Source: Pseudomonas viridiflava (GTDB lineage: Bacteria; Pseudomonadota; Gammaproteobacteria; Pseudomonadales; Pseudomonadaceae). Taken from it: a stretch of DNA of 64,000 nt. The notes beneath the pieces are model-generated. The model searched no databases. It was not told where the DNA came from and saw only the letters and a list, made by a program, of their open reading frames with translations. The position numbers were made by a program, and so were the translations under genes. Every line of letters starts with the position of its first letter. Within the stretch, counting starts at the first letter, position 1. Positions 34,732-44,592 of this stretch are shown here, piece by piece. Location of the stretch: contig UVIF01000001.1 of assembly GCA_900596015.1 (NCBI GenBank), forward strand, positions 62,001-126,000, in the 5' to 3' direction.

Positions 34732-36372
34732 TCAGAGACGGAAGCGACCCACCAGATCGTTGAAAGAGATGGCTAGGCGCGACAGATCCTGGGTCGATGC
34801 GCTGGTCTGGTGAGCGCCTGCGGCCGTCTGCGTCGACAGGTCCTGGATGTTGATCAGGTTCCTGTCAACCTCGCGAGCCACGTGGGCCTGTTCTTCGCAG
34901 GCGCTGGCGATGACCAGGTTGCGGTCGTTGATCTGTGCGATCCCGCTGGCGATGGATTGCAGCGCATCGCCAGTGGCCTTGGCCAGGACTTGGGTGTCCC
35001 CCACCAGCCCTTGGCTCTTGCCCATGGCAGCGACTGCCTGGTCTGCCCGCGAACGAACCGCGCCGATCATGCTTTCGATCTCGCCCGTGGACGACTGGGT
35101 ACGCGCCGCCAGCGCCCTGACCTCGTCGGCAACCACCGCGAAACCACGCCCCTGCTCACCAGCACGGGCCGCTTCGATGGCCGCGTTGAGGGCCAACAGA
35201 TTGGTCTGTTCGGCGATACCGCGAATCACGTCGAGCACCTTGCCGATATCGCGCACTTGGACCGCCAGGTCTTCCACGATGGTCGTCGAAGACTGGATTT
35301 CGATGGTGGCATTGTTCACCGCTTCCACGGCATTGCGCGCCTGCGTCAGGCCATCGGTGGCCTGGCTGCTGGCGGTCTTCGAGGCTTCCGAGGTGGAAAT
35401 GGCGTTGCGCGCGACTTCTTCCACGGCCGACGTCATCTCGGTGACGGCCGTGGCCGCCTGCTGGATTTCGTCGTTCTGACGCAGCAGGCCACGGCTGCCG
35501 TCTTCAGTGACCGCGTTCAACTCTTCGGCTGCCGACGCGAGCTGGTTCGAGGCATCGGCGATCTGGTGAATGGTCCCCTTCAGGCCTTCCTGCATTTCGC
35601 CGAGTGCGGCGAGCAGTTGCCCGGTCTCGTCACGGGCCGAGCTGCCGATGCTGTGGGTCAGATCGCCCTTGGCGATCAATTTCGCGCTGGCCACGGCGGT
35701 GGCAATGGGCCTGCTGATCAGGCGGCTCATGAACAGCCCCAGTCCCAGTGCTGCGAGAAAGGCCAGCGCGATGCCGATGTAAAGCACGGTGATCGCCGCC
35801 CGCTCCTGCTCGTCGGCGTCACGCGCACCTTCCTGGATCTGCCGGTTGTTCGACTCGACCATGATGGTCAGCTCGTCCATGACGGTGCGATAGGCCGGCT
35901 GGATCTCACCCGACATGAGCGAGCGCGCAGCCGAAACGTCACCGGCGTCCAGCACCGACAGTACTTTCTGCAGCTGCGCCTGATAAAGCGGCCAGTCACG
36001 CTCCATCTTGTCGCCGGCGGCACGCTCGTCGTCGGCCAGTGGCGTCTTGCGGTACACCGCAAAAGCCTTCTCGCTGTCAGCCAGGTTGGTGTTCATGCTC
36101 TGGCGAATCGAGTCCTTGACGGCCTGCGAATCGTTTTCCGCATGGGCGGCTATAAGGGCGTAGAGATCCTTGAGCTGGGCAATCGCCTTGCTCTTGGCTT
36201 CGGCCGTCTTGGCAACCGATACCAGGTTGTTCGAGAACACCAGTTTGAGGCTCTCAGACAGCTGACTGACGCCGCGGCCCCCCAGCAGGCCGACGCCCAG
36301 GGTAATGAACGCACACAACCCGAAGGCCGCAATCAGTTTGGAAGATAACTTTGCATCGCGAAGCCACGTCAT
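34732..36372 (-). CDS. Methyl-accepting chemotaxis protein
   Basis: A 546-residue chemoreceptor with TM1 ([20 protein letters not shown]), a four-helix-bundle periplasmic domain to about residue 190, TM2 ([20 protein letters not shown]), a HAMP domain ([20 protein letters not shown]) and a signalling hairpin with the tip [20 protein letters not shown]. It is divergent from a GGDEF/EAL gene. Length equals that of the chemoreceptor at 26793, but the sensor domains differ. Confidence 0.94.
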   Translation of the reverse strand: MTWLRDAKLSSKLIAAFGLCAFITLGVGLLGGRGVSQLSESLKLVFSNNLVSVAKTAEAKSKAIAQLKDLYALIAAHAENDSQAVKDSIRQSMNTNLADSEKAFAVYRKTPLADDERAAGDKMERDWPLYQAQLQKVLSVLDAGDVSAARSLMSGEIQPAYRTVMDELTIMVESNNRQIQEGARDADEQERAAITVLYIGIALAFLAALGLGLFMSRLISRPIATAVASAKLIAKGDLTHSIGSSARDETGQLLAALGEMQEGLKGTIHQIADASNQLASAAEELNAVTEDGSRGLLRQNDEIQQAATAVTEMTSAVEEVARNAISTSEASKTASSQATDGLTQARNAVEAVNNATIEIQSSTTIVEDLAVQVRDIGKVLDVIRGIAEQTNLLALNAAIEAARAGEQGRGFAVVADEVRALAARTQSSTGEIESMIGAVRSRADQAVAAMGKSQGLVGDTQVLAKATGDALQSIASGIAQINDRNLVIASACEEQAHVAREVDRNLINIQDLSTQTAAGAHQTSASTQDLSRLAISFNDLVGRFRL

Positions 36373-36612
36373 ACAGGTATCCTGTCAGGTCCACCAAAAA
36401 AAGCCCCAGGTTCGGCACTTTCCTTAGCGTCGTGGGCGGTATGAACCCGCTATCGGCATCGCCGAAGGAAGCTTGAACAGTGTTCATCGGCCAAGCGGCC
36501 ATTTAGCCCTACCTTCTGTCGTGGCGACCAAATGCATCAGCCATACGATCAGCGGTATGAACGCTTATGAGATGATGGCTGTCTGACATCACTCTATCCG
36601 CATGACCTTGCG

Positions 36613-38214
36613 ATGCCGCCCATGAACGACCTCAACCGCCGTAATCCATGCCGCTTGCCGATGCTTTTGACGCTGACGCTGCTCACGATCGTGGGGCTCT
36701 CCATCCTGTGGGAGTTCCACCTCGAAGCCTATGTGATGCACTGGCTGAACCTGCCCTACGACGGTGACTTCGAAGACGTCGAACGCTGGCGTTTCGTGCT
36801 AACGTGCTCGGGGTTCTCGATGATTTCGCTGATCGTGCCGACCATCGTGCTCAAGCGCATGGTCACCAGTACTCAACTCAGCTACAAGCGTCTGCAGCGG
36901 ATCCAGTTTCAGACCGAGACCCTGGCCAGATACGACTCCCTCAGCGCCTTGATCAACCGGCGCGGCTTCATGGACCTGCTGAGCGAACGGCTTGCCGAGC
37001 ATCGCTGCGTATCGATCATGCTGATCGACCTGGACCACTTCAAAGCCATAAACGACCAGCACGGCCACTCTGGCGGAGATAGCGTGCTGGTCGAGGTTGC
37101 CGACCGGCTGAAGCACATCGCACGCCTGCACGGTGGCACCGCCGCCCGGCTGGGTGGGGATGAATTCTGCCTGCTGTTTCTGGATTACAGGGATGAGCGC
37201 GAGCTGAGCGACATTGCCGCAACGACCATCCAACGGGTCAGCGAAGCTTTTGTCGAACCCTCTACCCCTGTGCGGCTGGGAGCGACCATTGGCATATCGC
37301 GTTCGTGGATCGATGCCACCGAGACGTCCGCACTGCTGCACTGCGCCGATACGGCGATGTACCGGGGCAAGAACGCTGGCCGCTCCATGTTCAATTTCTA
37401 CGACAACGAATACGAGCGGCAGCTGCGGGCGCAAGCCGACCTCGACCAAGCCCTCAGGCAGGCGGTGGAGCGCGAGGAAATCGTGCCGTTCTTCCAGCCC
37501 ATCGTCACCCTTCCGTCGCAGACGATCGTGGGCTTCGAGGTGCTTGCACGCTGGGCCCGGCCCGACGGCAGCACCGGCATGCCTAGCGACTTCATCCCGA
37601 TACTCGAGCGCCTTGGGCTGATTCCGGCCATGACCCGCTCACTGGTCAAGCAAGCTTGCAGGGCGGCCAGCTTCTGGGACGACACACTGCACCTGTCGCT
37701 CAATGTCAGCGCCACCATGATCACCGATGAGCTGTTTCCCGATCGCCTGGCCGAGCAACTCAGGCATGAACGCTTCCCCTACGAGCGTTTTGAAGTGGAG
37801 ATCACGGAAGAAGCCCTGGTGGGCAACCTCGACGCCGCCCAGCGGAACCTGAGCAAGTTGCACGCCTACGGCATCAGCGTGGCGCTGGACGACTTCGGCA
37901 TCGGCTATTCGGGCCTTTACCATCTGACGCGGCTGTCCATCGACAAGATCAAGATAGACCGCTCCTTCTTCGAGGCCGGCAGCATTGACCACCTGCCCAT
38001 GGTGGAAGCGATCCTGGGGATGGCGCGCAGCCTGAAAATGAAAGTCACGGCCGAGGGCATCGAGGACTTCCACCTGCCCTACCTGCCGAAATGGCTGGCG
38101 GAAAACGGTTGCCATTATGCCCAGGGCTATCTATACGGCCGCCCGCAGGCAGGGAGCACCATCGCCGCCGCCGCCCATGCCCCGTTGACGGTCTGCGCCG
38201 CGGCTCAGAACTGA
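36613..38214 (+). CDS. Membrane GGDEF-EAL protein, bifunctional-type c-di-GMP enzyme
   Basis: A 533-residue protein with two N-terminal transmembrane helices (about 16-33 and 62-82) and no recognisable sensor domain between them. The GGDEF domain is intact (GGDEF at 181-185, with DLDHFKAINDQHGHSGGD), so cyclase activity is possible. No RxxD inhibitory site lies in the usual place. The EAL domain has EVL (309-311) for EAL, an accepted active variant, plus ITEEAL, DDFGIGYS and TAEGIED. The gene overlaps the convergent aldo/keto reductase gene by 10 bp at their ends. Confidence 0.92.
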   Translation: MPPMNDLNRRNPCRLPMLLTLTLLTIVGLSILWEFHLEAYVMHWLNLPYDGDFEDVERWRFVLTCSGFSMISLIVPTIVLKRMVTSTQLSYKRLQRIQFQTETLARYDSLSALINRRGFMDLLSERLAEHRCVSIMLIDLDHFKAINDQHGHSGGDSVLVEVADRLKHIARLHGGTAARLGGDEFCLLFLDYRDERELSDIAATTIQRVSEAFVEPSTPVRLGATIGISRSWIDATETSALLHCADTAMYRGKNAGRSMFNFYDNEYERQLRAQADLDQALRQAVEREEIVPFFQPIVTLPSQTIVGFEVLARWARPDGSTGMPSDFIPILERLGLIPAMTRSLVKQACRAASFWDDTLHLSLNVSATMITDELFPDRLAEQLRHERFPYERFEVEITEEALVGNLDAAQRNLSKLHAYGISVALDDFGIGYSGLYHLTRLSIDKIKIDRSFFEAGSIDHLPMVEAILGMARSLKMKVTAEGIEDFHLPYLPKWLAENGCHYAQGYLYGRPQAGSTIAAAAHAPLTVCAAAQN

Positions 38215-39227
38215 ACCCGACGCCCGGTCACCGGGTAGCTCGGGTCGGTGTAGCCGGGCGTCGAGCTGTGGCCCGCCACCACCAGCGCGTCGACGAATGC
38301 CTCGTCCTCTGCGGTGAACCGGTACTGCAACGCCGGCACATAGTCGCGCCATTGCTGTTCGGTGCGAGGCCCGGCGATGGCCGAGCTGATCAACCTGTTG
38401 TTGAGCACCCAGGCCAGCGCGAATTGCCCCGAGGTGATGCCGCGGGCCTGGGCGTGATCCTTGATGCGCTGGGCCAGGTTCAACGACTCGGGGCGCCACT
38501 CGGTCTGTTGCAGGCGCGGATCGCTGCGCCCCGCCCGCGTGTCGACTCCCGGTTCGGCGCCAGGGTCGTACTTGGCGGTCAGCACGCCTCGCGCCAACGG
38601 GCTGTAGGACACTACGCCAATGCCATAATGCTCGGCCGCCGGCAGATGCTCGGCTTCGATCTGCCGATTGGCCAGGTTGTACAGCGGCTGGCTGACGGTC
38701 GGCCGCTCGACCCCCAGCAGGTCTGCCACCCGGCAGAATTCGGCAAGCTTCCAACTGCTGTGGTTCGACAGCCCGTAGCCGCGGATCTTGCCGGCGCGAA
38801 TCAGATCGGCCAAGGCGCGCACTGTCTCTTCCACCGGCGTGAAAGGGTCTTCACGGTGCACGTAGTAGAGGTCGAGGTAATCGGTCTGCAAGCGGCGCAG
38901 ACTGCCTTCCACCGACTCGATCACACTGTGGCGCGAAGCCCCGCGCCCATTGGGCCCTTGCACACCGGGGTTGGGGTTGACGAACTTGCTCGACAGCACC
39001 CAACGCGAGCGCTGGCCGGCGATCAGCTTGCCTACTGCGATTTCCGAGGCGCCGTCGTTGTAGTTGTTCGCCGTGTCGATGGCATTGATGCCCTGCTCCA
39101 AGGCATCGTCGACGATACGCTTGGCGGTGGCGTCGTCGGTCTGGCCGCCGAACATCATGGTGCCCAAAGTAATTTCGGAAACCTGCAGACCATGACGGCC
39201 CAGGCGGCGGTATCTGACGTCGCTCAT
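38205..39227 (-). CDS. Aldo/keto reductase (Kv-beta/YghZ-like)
   Basis: A 340-residue NADPH-dependent aldo/keto reductase. The catalytic tetrad elements are visible: Asp in INAIDTANNYNDG with its Tyr-equivalent region, Lys in VLSSKFVNPN and His in LYYVHREDPFTPVE. The coenzyme loop is SYSPLARGVLTAKY, typical of the potassium-channel-beta-like subgroup. It starts at 39227 after a GAGGA box; the longer frame has no similarity. Likely detoxifies aldehydes or ketones. Monocistronic by appearance. Confidence 0.9.
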   Translation of the reverse strand: MSDVRYRRLGRHGLQVSEITLGTMMFGGQTDDATAKRIVDDALEQGINAIDTANNYNDGASEIAVGKLIAGQRSRWVLSSKFVNPNPGVQGPNGRGASRHSVIESVEGSLRRLQTDYLDLYYVHREDPFTPVEETVRALADLIRAGKIRGYGLSNHSSWKLAEFCRVADLLGVERPTVSQPLYNLANRQIEAEHLPAAEHYGIGVVSYSPLARGVLTAKYDPGAEPGVDTRAGRSDPRLQQTEWRPESLNLAQRIKDHAQARGITSGQFALAWVLNNRLISSAIAGPRTEQQWRDYVPALQYRFTAEDEAFVDALVVAGHSSTPGYTDPSYPVTGRRVQF

Positions 39228-39448
39228 CGAAAAGTCCTCTCTTGGCAAAACGGCCGGCCGTGCATGGCCCTGTCCATCGATGCTGGCGTATCCGATCCAA
39301 TCCAGCAACATACTGGCCTATAGCCTGTATCGGAAAAGACTATTTAAGCTACGCGGGCTGTGGCCGATAGACTGACCACACTTAAATGAAACAACGCTCA
39401 TCCCGTGGCCAGGACGCCAAAACAACGATAGAGCCCTCGGAGCACCGC

Positions 39449-39673
39449 ATGCCCACCACCCACATCACGGAAATGCAGGAAGACGTCCATGACGCGGCAC
39501 GTCAGTTGGAAATGATCTACCAAATGCTCCGCGGCCACGCCCTGTTTCTGCGCAGCAGAAACATCGACCATCTCATCGATGATGTCTTGCTCGTTGAAAA
39601 CCAGGCGGGCGCTCTGGCCCTGTCCATTCAAGATCTAAAAGGGGCCGCGTCCAGGATGGCCAAGGCGGCGTAG
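39449..39673 (+). CDS. Small hypothetical helical protein
   Basis: A 74-residue acidic, probably all-helical protein (MPTTHITEMQEDVHDAARQL, then SRNIDHLIDDVLLVENQAGA). The ATG at 39449 follows a GGAG box by about 8 bp; an ATG at 39386 in the same frame would add 21 residues of low-complexity polar sequence. It has no signal peptide, membrane segment or recognised motif. It sits alone between divergent and tandem neighbours. Coding character is supported by the ribosome-binding site and coherent amphipathic helices only. Confidence 0.6.
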   Translation: MPTTHITEMQEDVHDAARQLEMIYQMLRGHALFLRSRNIDHLIDDVLLVENQAGALALSIQDLKGAASRMAKAA

Positions 39674-39817
39674 CTCGAAAAGCCTCGTATCCCACAAAGT
39701 CCAGTATACAAACCACTTATTCCATTCAGGAATTTACTGAAACCGTTTAGTGATTATCCAGGCATAAGCGCCAATGCTAGTGTCGACGACATACCGATCA
39801 GCATTCGTGTCGTCCTT

Positions 39818-40768
39818 ATGCCCAATTATCTCGATTCCCGTCACCGTCAGTCGATCCTGAAACTGCAGACTACCTGGACCGCGCGCAGCGACTGGCCAAC
39901 CTGGTTGCTGCTGCTCGGCACCTATGGCGGTTGGTGGGCGCTGATCGAATTCGGTTCGTTCATCGGGCGACCGCTCACCGTATTGCTGCTGGTGCCGCTG
40001 CTTACCCTGTGGATGTCACTGCAGCATGAACTTCTGCACGGCCACCCTACCCGCTGGCGCAGCGTCAACAAGGTCTTGGGCTATGCCCCGCTGGCCATCT
40101 GGTATCCCTACACCCTGTACCGCGACAGCCATCTGGCCCATCACCGCGACGAGACGATCACGGTGCCGCGCGACGACCCGGAAAGCCGTTACCTCGATGC
40201 CCAGGCCTGGTCAGGCAGCGCGGGGCCTGGCCGGGCACTGCACTGGTTGAACAAGACCCTGCTGGGCCGTCTCTGTGTAGGCCCGGCCCTGGCGCTTGCC
40301 GGCCTTGTTCAAGAGCAGTGCGCACACCTGGTCCGCGGCGAGGCGCAAGCGTGGCTGATGTGGGGCACTCATCTGCTATGCGTGCTGGCGCTGTGCGGGT
40401 TCATCACCGCTCACGGCGTGGCTGTCTTCGATTACCTGCTGGCGAGCGTCCTGGCGCTGGCGCTGTCCATGGTCCGCTCCTATTACGAACATCGCCCTGC
40501 CGACGCGCCAGAGCAGCGCTCGGTGCTCAACGAGGCGGGCTGGCCCTGGCGCTGGCTGTTCCTCAACCTCAACCTGCATCTGGTACACCACGACCTGCCG
40601 GGCTTACCTTGGTACTACCTGCCACGGGTATACCGCGAGCGCCGCGCGGACTGGCTGCAACGCAGCGGGCATTTTCTGGTCAATGGCTACAGCGAGCTGT
40701 TTCGGCGTTATGCCGTGTCCCCCGTAGACAGCCCTTTGCATCCTCTAGGTCAAGGCACCCAGCCATGA
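39818..40768 (+). CDS. Fatty acid desaturase-family membrane di-iron enzyme
   Basis: A 316-residue integral-membrane desaturase/hydroxylase. The three histidine boxes that hold the di-iron centre are intact: HELLH (70-74), HLAHH (105-109) and HLVHH (254-258), with an extra EHR at 224-226, in a frame of about four transmembrane helices. It may desaturate or hydroxylate an acyl chain or another alkyl substrate. Its stop overlaps the next gene's start (ATGA), so it is cotranslated with a PhnD-like protein. The pairing is unusual and gives no ready pathway. Confidence 0.87.
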   Translation: MPNYLDSRHRQSILKLQTTWTARSDWPTWLLLLGTYGGWWALIEFGSFIGRPLTVLLLVPLLTLWMSLQHELLHGHPTRWRSVNKVLGYAPLAIWYPYTLYRDSHLAHHRDETITVPRDDPESRYLDAQAWSGSAGPGRALHWLNKTLLGRLCVGPALALAGLVQEQCAHLVRGEAQAWLMWGTHLLCVLALCGFITAHGVAVFDYLLASVLALALSMVRSYYEHRPADAPEQRSVLNEAGWPWRWLFLNLNLHLVHHDLPGLPWYYLPRVYRERRADWLQRSGHFLVNGYSELFRRYAVSPVDSPLHPLGQGTQP

Positions 40769-41556
40769 GCGCCGACGTGATCGCTGCACTGCCCATGTAT
40801 CCCGCGCCCGCAGTAATCGGTGAGGCGTACCAGCGCTGGCTGGAGGAAACCCTGCAGTTGCTGGGCATCGACCGCCCCAAGCCTTGGGCGGGTTCACTCC
40901 CGGATCTGTGGCTGCATCCACGACTGCTGTTGGCACAGACCTGCGGCTTCCCTTTGATCACCGAACTCAAGCATCGGGTCCGTATCGTCGGCCGACCTCA
41001 TTTCGCGTTACCCGAGGCACAGGCGGGACAACACTGCAGCCTGCTAATCGCGGGCCTCGATGACCCACGGCAGACACTGGGCGAATTTTTCGATTGCCGC
41101 GGCGCCTATAACAGCCTCGACTCCAACAGTGGCATGAACCTGCTGCGCCACGCCCTGATCCCCCATGTGCGTGAGGGTCGGTTCTTCAAAAGCGTTAAAA
41201 CGACCGGCAGTCATCGCCAGAGCATTGCCCACGTCGCCACAGGCATCGCCGACCTGGCGGCCATCGACAGCGTGACCTTTGCCTATCTGGCTCGCCATGC
41301 GCCGAATGAAGTCGCCGGCGTGCGGGTCGTTGAACGCACGGCCAATGCGCCGACATTGCCCTATATCACCAGCCTCCACGGGCCAGAGCCAGGCTTGCTG
41401 CGCGAGGCCATGAATGCGGCACTGGCACATCTGCCAGAGGTTGCGGCAGTGTTGGCTATAACGACCGTGCAGGAAACGGCCTTCGCCGATTACGAAGTAT
41501 TGCTGGAGTATCGGGACAAGGCGCGGCGGCATATCGGACAAGCCGAGCTGTGGTAG
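40765..41556 (+). CDS. PhnD-like phosphate/phosphonate-binding-fold protein without signal peptide
   Basis: A 263-residue protein of the PhnD/SsuA-like periplasmic-binding-protein type II fold (DUF3834/PhnD group): ELKHRVRIVGRPHFALPEAQ, RGAYNSLDSNSGMNLLRHA, KSVKTTGSHRQSIAHVATGI then ADLAAIDSVTFAYLARH. GSHRQSI and ADLAAIDSVT match the ligand-binding loops of PhnD. Unlike true ABC solute receptors it has no signal peptide or lipobox, and no permease or ATPase genes adjoin it. It is coupled to the desaturase gene by a 4-bp ATGA overlap. A cytoplasmic binding or enzymatic role is likely; ligand unknown. Confidence 0.78.
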   Translation: MSADVIAALPMYPAPAVIGEAYQRWLEETLQLLGIDRPKPWAGSLPDLWLHPRLLLAQTCGFPLITELKHRVRIVGRPHFALPEAQAGQHCSLLIAGLDDPRQTLGEFFDCRGAYNSLDSNSGMNLLRHALIPHVREGRFFKSVKTTGSHRQSIAHVATGIADLAAIDSVTFAYLARHAPNEVAGVRVVERTANAPTLPYITSLHGPEPGLLREAMNAALAHLPEVAAVLAITTVQETAFADYEVLLEYRDKARRHIGQAELW

Positions 41557-41585
41557 CCTCGCATCGCTTGGGCCGACCCTGGCCG

Positions 41586-43694
41586 TCAGAAAAAGTACCT
41601 TACCGATGCGCCCAGGGTGGTTGATGGCTGAGGCACGATCACCAGGCCGCTGTTGGTGCCATAGGCCACTTCGCTGCCATACCGGTGGGGCTGAAAAGTG
41701 CCGTAGACACTGAACTGGTAATCGCTGTAGTCGTAGCTGGCGCGCAGGTCATAGCGCGTGTAGGCATGCATGGTCTTCCTGCCAGTGCCGACGTAATAGG
41801 GAATGCCGCCCAGATGATAAGCATCGGCATTCAATGTAACTTGCCCACCCATGAACCCGTCTCGATACTGAACGCCCGCCTTGTAGGTGTGCTCCGGCAC
41901 GACCAGTCGCGCACCGATACCCGGCGCCGGGTTGGTGATGACCGCATCGATGATCCGGCCATAACTGATGTAGGTACTGACGGTCGACGTGGCTTGATAG
42001 TTGACACTGGTCTCCAGCCCTTTGCGCGTAGTGTCACCTACTTGCTCGTACACACCCGGCGAGGTTTGCACGGTCTCGCTGTCGTTCTGGATGTAATAGA
42101 ACTCGGTGGTACTGCATAGGCTATCGGTAGGCCGCAGGGTAAAACCCACGTCGTAGGACTTGACCTTGCTGGGGCGTACGCTGCCGTTTATCTGTCCACC
42201 CGTGTCCCTGAGCGGAAGCGCACTGCTGCTGCCTGAACTGATGTACTCCGCCGCTGGGGAGCGGAAACCCTGAGCCACATTGGTGAACAGTTCGAGCTGA
42301 TCGATCGGTGTCCATGCCACGCCGAACCTGGGCGTTGTCACCGAGCTGTTGTAGCCGGTACTGGCGTCTCGAAACTTCAGGTTGTCGATATCGTAGTCGA
42401 ACCGATCGTGACGGATACCGGCGAGCAACTTGAGCGAATCGATGGGCTTGTACTGGCCCTGCGCGAAGACCCCATAGGTGATGAGGTCCATGTCGAAGTC
42501 GTAGTAGAAGTTTTGCGTGGGCTGGAAGTTGCGGTACTGCTGGCGAAAGGCATCGCCTTTGTCGCGACGCACGTCCGTACCGACCATGAGCGATGCCGTG
42601 TCTTCATACACGAAGTTATAGGCCAGGCGACCACCGTAGATGTCACGATCGTCCTTGCCATAGTTATGTGTGTTCGTACCGTTGGAGATGGCGCGTACGC
42701 GCCTGAAGTCTTCGTAATAGGCCGTGTAGTACAGGCCCGCTTCGCCTTCGGCCGGCGACCGATTGAACACGTAGGTATTGCGATTGGCGTTGCCGAAGCC
42801 ATACAGGTTGTCGGTATCGCGGCGGCCGACGGTGCCCGCCTTCAATGCGGGCAGGCTCAGATAGCCGTCATTCCTGAAGTCCGATTCGTAATGGCTGAAC
42901 CGCGCCGAGTATTTCGCATCGCCAATGACTTTGGAAAGCTTCCAGAAATAGTTGTCGCGCTGGTTTTCGGCGGCCTTGCGGTATCCGTTGGTCCTGTAGA
43001 GGTCAGTCACCAACAGTGACTCGAGGCCTTCATGTTCACCGCCTAGTACCAAGTTAGTCCGCTGGCCATCGAAGCTGGCGACATCCACCCCGATGCTGGA
43101 CGCGACGTCACTGCCGTCCAAGGTTTCGATGTTCACGGCGCCTGCCCGATTCTGATCGCCGTACAGTGCCGACACCGGGCCTTTGATGACGTCCACACGC
43201 TTGATCATCTGCGGCGTGAGCCATTCCAGAAATACGGGACCATGCCCTGCCCCGCCCTGACTTGAGGGAATGTTCTGCGGCACCCCGTCCACCGACACCG
43301 CCACGTCGGCCCCGTGGGTGCCATTGGTGGCGAACCCGCGCATGCGAAAACCGTTACCGGTGTCCCCCTGATCGATGTTGTTGGCTACCACGCCCGGCAC
43401 CCGTCGGTAGATGTTGGAGATATCGCGATCCACGTTGAGGGTGCGGATCTCTTCTTCGGTTATCGTCGAGACGGCAGTCGGCAGGCTTTGCGAGGCCGTG
43501 CTGATCCGATTGCGCACCAGCGGTTGCGCTATACCCGTGCCGTATCGATCGCCTGAAATCTCGACAAGGCCCAACTCGGTAGGCCCTGGTGGTTCCGACT
43601 CCTGTGCCGCCAGCGGCGTGTAGAAACCAACGCTGCCAGTCAGCGCCGCGCCAGCGAATGCCAGGCGCCTGAAGTGATTCGCATATCCGTACAT
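41586..43694 (-). CDS. TonB-dependent outer-membrane receptor, probable zinc-starvation receptor
   Basis: A 702-residue TonB-dependent receptor. A signal peptide (to about FYTPLAAQ) precedes the plug domain: NVDRDISNIYRRVPGVVANN, GFRMRGFATNG, VSVDGVPQNIPSSQG and VDVIKGPVSALYGDQNRAGA. The barrel ends in the terminal Phe (LGASVRYFF). An AGGATT box precedes the ATG. Fifteen bases upstream of the start is a Zur-box-like palindrome, shared with a divergent His-rich periplasmic protein. That context suggests uptake of zinc or a zinc chelate (zincophore) rather than a ferric siderophore, but the substrate is inferred. Confidence 0.9.
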   Translation of the reverse strand: MYGYANHFRRLAFAGAALTGSVGFYTPLAAQESEPPGPTELGLVEISGDRYGTGIAQPLVRNRISTASQSLPTAVSTITEEEIRTLNVDRDISNIYRRVPGVVANNIDQGDTGNGFRMRGFATNGTHGADVAVSVDGVPQNIPSSQGGAGHGPVFLEWLTPQMIKRVDVIKGPVSALYGDQNRAGAVNIETLDGSDVASSIGVDVASFDGQRTNLVLGGEHEGLESLLVTDLYRTNGYRKAAENQRDNYFWKLSKVIGDAKYSARFSHYESDFRNDGYLSLPALKAGTVGRRDTDNLYGFGNANRNTYVFNRSPAEGEAGLYYTAYYEDFRRVRAISNGTNTHNYGKDDRDIYGGRLAYNFVYEDTASLMVGTDVRRDKGDAFRQQYRNFQPTQNFYYDFDMDLITYGVFAQGQYKPIDSLKLLAGIRHDRFDYDIDNLKFRDASTGYNSSVTTPRFGVAWTPIDQLELFTNVAQGFRSPAAEYISSGSSSALPLRDTGGQINGSVRPSKVKSYDVGFTLRPTDSLCSTTEFYYIQNDSETVQTSPGVYEQVGDTTRKGLETSVNYQATSTVSTYISYGRIIDAVITNPAPGIGARLVVPEHTYKAGVQYRDGFMGGQVTLNADAYHLGGIPYYVGTGRKTMHAYTRYDLRASYDYSDYQFSVYGTFQPHRYGSEVAYGTNSGLVIVPQPSTTLGASVRYFF

Positions 43695-43708
43695 GAATAA
43701 TCCTGTTT

Positions 43709-43725
43709 ACGTTATGATATAACGT
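43709..43725. promoter_or_regulatory. Zur-box-like palindrome between TonB receptor and DUF4198-like gene
   Basis: ACGTTAT-GAT-ATAACGT is a perfect 7-bp inverted repeat. Its core GTTATGATATAAC matches the gammaproteobacterial Zur consensus GTTATANTATAAC at all but one defined position. It lies where a repressor would block both divergent promoters. A second, weaker Zur-like site lies in front of the nearby DUF1826 gene. Confidence 0.75.
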
Positions 43726-43853
43726 GACAATATTACAACCGAAATTGTCCGTTGACCAGAAACGCCCTACACGATTGCCATGCTGCACCCGCGATGCCTA
43801 TCGGCATCGTTCGAGCGCACGGCTCAACCCCTGCAGAACACTCGGGAAAACCC

Positions 43854-44576
43854 ATGAAAATTGCTTTGTCATTGCTTGCCGCTGCAACCCTTCTCAGCGC
43901 CCAAGGTGCGTATGCCCATGGTATCTGGACCGAACAACGCTACGGCCAGTTGGACGTCGTCTACGGGCACGGCGCAGAAGACCAGGCCTATGCCGCGGAT
44001 AAGGTCAAAGGCGCATGGGCCTACGATGAACGCGGACAAATGATCCCGGTGACGGTCGAGAAGCTCGGCGACCACGCGCGCCTGCATCCAGCCGCGCAGC
44101 CCGCCGTGCTCGCCGTTGCCCTGGACAACGGTGTCTGGAGCAAGAACGCTCAGGGAGAATCGGTGAACAAGCCCATGGCTGACGTACCTGGCGCCGTCAG
44201 CGCCAGTCACAGCTACAAGTACAGCCTGGCGATCCTGAAAGCACACGCGCAGGTGCCCGACGCGCTGAAATTGGCCATGGTCATTCGGCCGTTGAAAGAT
44301 CCGAGCGAAGTAGGCGTCGGTAATCCATTACCCGTTGAACTGACGATCGATGGCAAGCCGGCCGGTGGCATCGCCCTGCTCGATGACTACCGAGGCATGT
44401 CGGACGCCAGTAGCGTCGTCACCGATGCACGAGGTCGCGCCACCGTCACCGTGCGCAACGCCGGGTTGAACGTCATCGCGGCTCAAGCCAAGGTAGCCGC
44501 GGTCGATCGCAAGGACGTTTCAGAGCGCAGCCTCTTCACCTCGCTGACCTTTGTCGGCAAGGCACACCAACACTGA
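43854..44576 (+). CDS. DUF4198-like His-containing periplasmic protein
   Basis: A 240-residue secreted protein. The signal peptide MKIALSLLAAATLLSAQGAYA leaves a mature N-terminus beginning HGIWTEQ, and the protein ends KAHQH; N-terminal His-Gly and C-terminal His clusters are common in metal-binding periplasmic proteins. The body has beta-rich repeats (LPVELTIDGKPAGGIALLDD and GRATVTVRNAGLNVIAAQAK) resembling DUF4198/NikM-like Ig-fold domains. The start at 43854 puts the signal peptide first. It is divergent from the TonB receptor over a Zur-like box, so a periplasmic zinc-handling role is inferred. Confidence 0.8.
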   Translation: MKIALSLLAAATLLSAQGAYAHGIWTEQRYGQLDVVYGHGAEDQAYAADKVKGAWAYDERGQMIPVTVEKLGDHARLHPAAQPAVLAVALDNGVWSKNAQGESVNKPMADVPGAVSASHSYKYSLAILKAHAQVPDALKLAMVIRPLKDPSEVGVGNPLPVELTIDGKPAGGIALLDDYRGMSDASSVVTDARGRATVTVRNAGLNVIAAQAKVAAVDRKDVSERSLFTSLTFVGKAHQH

Positions 44577-44592
44577 GTCCGCGAGCCGCCCT

